From Sinohyriopsis cumingii (Eukaryota; Mollusca; Bivalvia; Unionida; Unionidae), in NCBI GenBank assembly GCA_028554795.2, contig CM068824.1:163426130-163490129 (forward strand): DNA of 64,000 nt, written 5' to 3'. Both the position numbers and the translations under genes were made by a program. The notes under the pieces were generated by a model. The model made no database searches and was not told the origin of the DNA. It saw only the letters and a program-made list of their open reading frames with translations. Below, one piece after another: positions 58,625 to 64,000 of the stretch (position 1 is the first letter of the stretch; each line of letters starts with the position of its first letter).

Positions 58625-59798
58625 AAGATGTGTGTGTGTATGTGTATTATGGGGAATTCGGCCTCTGGAGAGGAATTTGCTTATTTCTAGATTCATAATA
58701 CTTTGTTATTTTCATATGTTTTTCTTTTCCTTTTTAGTTCATTAATGCTACTTGTATGCTTCTCAGATGATTCCAAGATAACTCTTACTGAGTTATGTAT
58801 TTGTTAAGTTTCACGATATATATTTATTTTTTAAAATCGCCCAAATAAATTTTGTTTGATTTATATTTATATGTTTGCATGTATTTTCTAAGCAATATGA
58901 TAGACATCACTATAAAAAGTTAGTTAGTAAGCTTTTTTAATGTCTTATAAACTTTTTTCAAATCTAACTGACTTTAATGCATCTGAAACTTGCTCATTTT
59001 AAAGTTAAACTGATTTAAAGTTACCCAGATATTCAAACTTGAATCATGGTTGTATAACACTGTCAATGTAGAAATTAAATCAAGAAAATAAACGTCAATA
59101 CATACATATACAAAAAAACATCTGTCCCCAATAAGATATTCAATCTAGCCTTTTACATTTTGCTTTCATAATTCCTATGATAAAGTTGAATTAAAATTAC
59201 TGTTTAATTATCAAATACAATTTAGTTTTCCTTCCATGTAGTGAAATTAGAGTTGTAATATTTTTGAGATTAAGGTTGAATAAATGAGAGTAGGCTACAT
59301 TACTTGCATACAAATGTTACCACCAAGGTAGCTGACTCCATATAAAGGCCCACTTTCTTATATCTTGTTACAGTAACTAATTGCTTAATGAAATCCCTTA
59401 CAATGGAACTCTGTATAACACAGTAGTTGCGGTCCATAACTGCTGACCGTGTCATATACTGAACCATGTTATAATAATAAAAAATATGATGAATATGTTT
59501 ATGGGGGTGATACACAAAATGTCATTCAGATGTTTAGTAACAATTTTACTACCTTCCATTTTATATCACTGTTTTAAGATGGCTCCGTACTCGATTAAAA
59601 TGAATATTTGCTTCAAATATTAATCATATTCTGTGCACAGTAGATTTCTGAAACTGGATTTTTTTTTTTACATGTTTATCAGCTGATTTTGGACTAGTTT
59701 TAGAGAATAAGGGACATCTAAGAATATTATCAGAAGCCATGTCACAACTGTGTTATATCCAAATTCATGGTATAATGAAGCACATTATAGGTTTGCCA

Positions 59799-59844
<46 letters not shown>
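59799..59844. repeat. (TG)n(TA)n compound microsatellite
   Basis: About 10 TG followed by about 12 TA repeats. Confidence 0.97.
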
Positions 59845-61880
59845 CAAAATTAAATGATAAATTTTCGTGAGTGTTAACTCAAATCTAATGTATTCTTAAC
59901 AGTACTCCAAGTTGCGACTTAATCCTTTGTGTATATTTTATCTCTGATCATAAGTATGCAGATATTTTTTATTTTTTGTAATGAAATCTTGGATGTGTTA
60001 CAGTTTGATAGATCGTAGTTGTTTTCATTTTAGATATATGCTGTTTGTACAAACATTTATGATTGTTGTAATACCTATGAATATTTCGTCGAAGATTTCA
60101 TGGGTAATATAAATTCTCAAATATCTTCACATATCATGAAAGTTGAAAATATTGTTTGAGACTCTAACATTCCTCAGTGTGTATTTATGTCAGGAACATT
60201 TCAGTTAGATCGTTTTTGATTCCAATATTGATACATTTTTTTGGAGACCTACTTTTATATTAGTATATTAGATATGTAAAATGAATTACTGATTTTATCG
60301 TGATCATTTATTATCATCCACTTTACCATGAATATGTTCAGTTTAAATGCCATGGTTCTAACACAGTTATTGCATTGTATGAATATGAAAATACATACAG
60401 ATGAACTTGAACTTCCTGATATAAATTATCCTTGCCATTACACTTCTCTGTCACAATTTTGTTTACTGAAACTTCATTTACCTTGAATTTCAGTAAATAG
60501 AAAAGTCTAGGAAGTGGTGTGTGTGTGTGTCTGTATATGTATGTATGTATGTATGTATTCCTCATCATGTCATTTAATTAGGCAATTGTGTACATAATTT
60601 TTCATATCTTCTGAAACATCATCATATAATCTCTGATACAAGTAAATTTCATGTTTCAAGACTCCCCAAAAATTTACCTTATCAACAAAAGCCAATTGGA
60701 CCATTCAAAGGCTAAAACTCTAAAAAGAACTGATTACAAGACATATTAGATCTCATATATGTACATGTCTTTGCTCAAATTTTAAATGAATTATGCCTCT
60801 AGATTTGTGATTTTAATTTATAGTTATTCTGTCGTGTTTGTTTAAATAAATATTATGTTTTATAAGAATTTCAGTCAAGTTTTAAAGCAGCTTATGACAA
60901 TTCTAAAGAAACTCAGGTTTCTAAAATGTAAGCCTATTTTATGTTGGGGTGGGGTGGGGGCTATTTTATATTTTTAATCACTATTTTTGCCATTAAAATT
61001 TCTTTATTTGCTGAATGATTATCACTTTGATCTTTTGATTTCCCAACACATTTTTGTGTGTATAATTTTCATTTGTAACTAACCACATCAATGTGTATGT
61101 GATTTTATCTGGTGCATTGCCAATTCTGTTTGTGTGTATGATTTTATTTTTGTACATAGCCACATCTGTGTGTGTGTATGTTAAAAAAATTTTAAGGAAA
61201 TAGATGTGATAAACCATCAGCATGCTGATTAGATGGTACATTCAGAAAAGTAATACTGTTCATTCTGAATTACAATTTTCCATCCAGATTTTTCATATGT
61301 TATTCATATTTGAATTTGATCCAGGTATAGCAGTTTTTCAGATTGTGATAAATTCTCTTATTTCGGGATTTTAATTCTTTTTGATCTCTAGTGGGGGCAT
61401 ACTTACTGAACAAACATAAATCTTTTTTTAAGTATTGAGGTTAAGCTATAATGCATGTGCATGGGTGTAAAGTGTGATAGATTTACCAATACTTAATTAC
61501 AATTAAACAAATTTACCAAGTCTTTACAAGCCGCATTTAGATTGATTGAATTCACATCATTGTGATGCAGTAGACTTGAAGTTATTTTGTTCATAAGGGA
61601 ACTGTTTAGCATATCCAACTGCTCTTCTTCTATGCACTGACATTATTTGTAAACGATGCTTTAACTGTAGTTTGTTATTTATTTCTTGAGATTTTATTCT
61701 TTAATAGCTGCTTGTAATTTAAAACACCTGAATTTCATATTTTACAGAATTCACAATCTATTGTCCTTCATGCAGTGTGTAATTGATTCTCACGCCTCAA
61801 GACTGCATGAATTGTGTAAAATATTCAGTTCAGTTCTTTTGTCAAAGTATTTTTTCATTATAAATATATGGACATTTTAT

Positions 61881-62104
61881 ATATACTGTGTGTATTCACT
61901 TATAGCTTTAGTCCAACTGCAGACTGGACAGAGACAGCTCTGCCATGTGCATAGTATACTGGCAGATCTTGACCTATGCATTTTATTAGGAGCAATCAGT
62001 TGAGCCAAGGTGCAGACCCTGAACTGCTGGTACATTATGTGATGGCAGATCAGGATCTTTGTTGTTTGCTGTTCAACTTCTTATAAAGCAAGTATATATG
62101 GTAA
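61881..62104. repeat. Double-hairpin repeat family, full-length copy
   Basis: ATACTGTGTGTATTCACTTA, TAGTCCAACTGCAGACTGGA at the left; TTGTTTGCTGTTCAACTTCT, TATAAAGCAAGTATATATGG at the right. First hairpin CAGCTCTGCC / GGCAGATCTTGACC; second CCCTGAACTGC / GGCAGATCAGGATC. Confidence 0.8.
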
Positions 62105-63399
62105 TACCTGCAATGTTCTTAAAATATTCCATTTAAACAGGATTTCATGGGTGACTGAAATTCACATATGCCCACAGGTATGATAATTGAAGATATTATT
62201 TGAAACTTTAACATTCTTTACAATTTATACATGTTAGGAACATTTCAATTAGTTTTTTTTTAATACATAATTTCCACGTTTAATTAACTTTTCTACAGGT
62301 TAAATTACATACTAGTACATAGAAAATGAGTAAAAATAAATTGTGTACAAATAAATTACAGACTTAATCCTGATCATCACAGTTATTATCAGTGGAATTG
62401 TCCTCATCATGTTCAACTTGACTGCCATTATTGTAATCACATAATGGCAATATATCATTGGGAAAGAATAGATATATTAATTAGACCATGTCATCATTAA
62501 AGTTCCTCTGCAATTATACTTTTTCTGTTTTACAAATTTGTTTCAGGATTCATTAACCTTCAATTTTAGTAAACAACAATATACACTAATCATAAAATAG
62601 ATTTTTATTAGGTTATTGTTTAAATAATTATTCATAAAATATATGAAAATAAAAACTGTGATAAAGCAAGAAATGTCCAGGCTTTTAGCTACTAAAATTT
62701 GTTTGCATTTTAGACCCAAATTTATGGATAATTTTTTGTGGGATGCAAACTTTCACAGATTTTATTTCAAGACATAATTAGATCCAATGTATGTACATGT
62801 TTTGGCTCAAGTTTAAACGAATTGTACTTTAAGATTTTAGGTTTTATTTTAGAATTATTCTGTCCAGTGTGCAAGTAAAAACACTGATTTTTAATTTGAC
62901 ACAAATTTGAGTACATTGTTTTTAAAACAGTTATATATCCACTCTAAATGAAGCTTAGGTTTTTTTACATAAGCTAATTTTAATACCTTTCTTGACATTT
63001 CAGGATTACTCTTTCAACATGGAAAATGTCTTTATTTGCCAAATGAGAATTATGTGATTCTTTTCAATGTCTCAAAGATTTTGTTGTGTACTTCCTTTTG
63101 ATTTTTACAATTCCATATCTGACAGTGAAAATTATTGTGTTGAAACTGCACGTGTGTGTGCATATGTGTTTAGAAATATTAATCTGCTTCCATGGTTGTG
63201 AAGTGCTTCAGTAAAATATTTAGGAAAGTGGATGTGGAAAACATTCATTATGCTGAATAGGTGGTCCTTTCAGAAAAGTCAGACTGTTCAGTCGGAGTTA
63301 CAATAGTCCATCCAAATTTGTTTATTTCAAATTCGATCATTTAAGAATAAACTTGACAAGAACACCTTAGAGGGAGACGAGACAGATCAATCACTTTCC

Positions 63400-64000
63400 A
63401 CCACCACTGGTGTTAGGGTTTTAGTTAATGGTTTTCATTTGCATATATTACCTAAACCCTTTGATTGATTCTCATCATACTTGACATGAATCATTATGAA
63501 ACTAAGACAGTACTGCAACATGATCTGCTCACTCCTTTTACCTTGTAGTCAAGGTAACAGTCAAGGATAAATGTATATTTATGTTTCGATTAAAATTGTT
63601 AAATTTGCTAATATTTCCTAAACACCTTGATAGATGTTTGTCACACTTGCAATTAATTATCATAAAGCTAAGACATTTCATTATATGATGCACTTACTTC
63701 ACCCTATGACCTTGGGCTTAGAGTCATGCTAATAGAAAATGTGTGTCAAGGTTTTGATTAAAGTTTTTTCATTTATGAATATTTCCTAAAGCCCATGATG
63801 AATTTTCTTCATACTTGGAATGCATCATTATGAAGCTAAGACAGTTCATTCTGTGACATGTGCTTGCATTTTGACCTAGGAGTCAAGGTCACAATGATAG
63901 AAAATTTCTATTTAGGTTTTTTGGTTAAGTTTTTTCATATTTATAAAACCAACATGATGAATTTTCTGCACACTTGGGGATGAATCATTACGAAACTAAG
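63400..64000. repeat. Approximately 165-bp tandem repeat, at least 3.6 copies, cut by window end
   Basis: (A/G)CTAAG after ATCATTATGAA occurs at 63501, 63667, 63835 and 63995 (spacings 166, 168, 160). Each unit has a TTTGACCTAGGAGTCAAGGT-like segment, a TAGAAAAT stretch and ATATTTCCTAAACCC. The array continues past base 64000. Confidence 0.9.

Larger units (their letters stand above)
58625..63390. other. Downstream intergenic or non-coding sequence
   Basis: AT-rich, with no recognisable gene on either strand. It holds a (TG)n(TA)n tract (59799-59844), a GTAT repeat (60531-60557), short TG runs around 61050-61180 and one double-hairpin copy (61881-62104). Segments near 60000-60900 and 62150-63250 share phrases (CATTTCA(G/A)TTAG, GACATA(T/A)TTAGAT, TCAGAAAAGT) in the same order, suggesting an old duplication of about 2 kb. 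Confidence 0.6.

Overview
This is one animal genomic window, AT-rich with very long introns. It is filled by the 3' half of a single plus-strand protein-coding gene. Eight exons of 93 to 835 bp can be read and spliced in phase (4414-43058). They give the C-terminal, non-catalytic part of a tubulin polyglutamylase of the TTLL5 type. The recognisable blocks occur in the same order as in vertebrate TTLL5: SKxQAR..., RFLKRA...PSR(K/R)L...RRRILA(K/H)QLGDF, the ELEEVLT...NKSAS(I/V)FLG block, SFxSAxxIYxQKL, LQRLxxxQxARQYS and QxTGVVPQ...QYxL...HSKAKHQA. The ATP-grasp/TTL catalytic core is not here and must lie upstream of base 1. Two micro-exons (12 and 17 nt) and a terminal exon (stop at 55581) are proposed for the 3' end, with lower confidence.

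The organism is most likely a lophotrochozoan, probably a mollusc. This rests on the tRNA-headed SINE types, the Penelope-like element, the many minisatellites and TGACCT/AAGGTCA-type repeats, and the intron sizes. It is inference: no species call is possible from the sequence alone.

Layout: 1-4413 is an upstream intron with a 28-bp x 44 minisatellite and a 55-bp x 7 array. 4414-5382 holds two exons. 5383-15587 is a 10-kb intron with a piggyBac-like TTAA element and an 85-bp dimeric satellite. 15588-21108 holds three exons, including a low-complexity Ala/Ser/Thr/Asn exon. 21109-35554 is a 14.4-kb intron with a 50-bp x 10 array, an RTE-like LINE tail and foldback sequences. 35555-40149 holds two exons separated by an intron with a CpG-retaining block and a perfect 32-bp-arm foldback element. 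42964-45257 holds one exon and two micro-exon candidates. 45258-55553 is an intron with a SINE, AT microsatellites and a decayed Penelope-like reverse transcriptase. 55554 to about 56170 is the last exon and 3' UTR. 56280-58623 is a 2.3-kb terminal-inverted-repeat element carrying a nested hAT MITE with a perfect 8-bp target duplication. The rest is non-coding, ending in a roughly 165-bp tandem repeat that runs off the window.

The main unnamed structure is a family of about 215-bp double-hairpin elements. There are ten copies or fragments. Their termini resemble those of the 2.3-kb element, so both may be mobilised by the same transposase. No RNA genes, CRISPR arrays or second complete gene were found.
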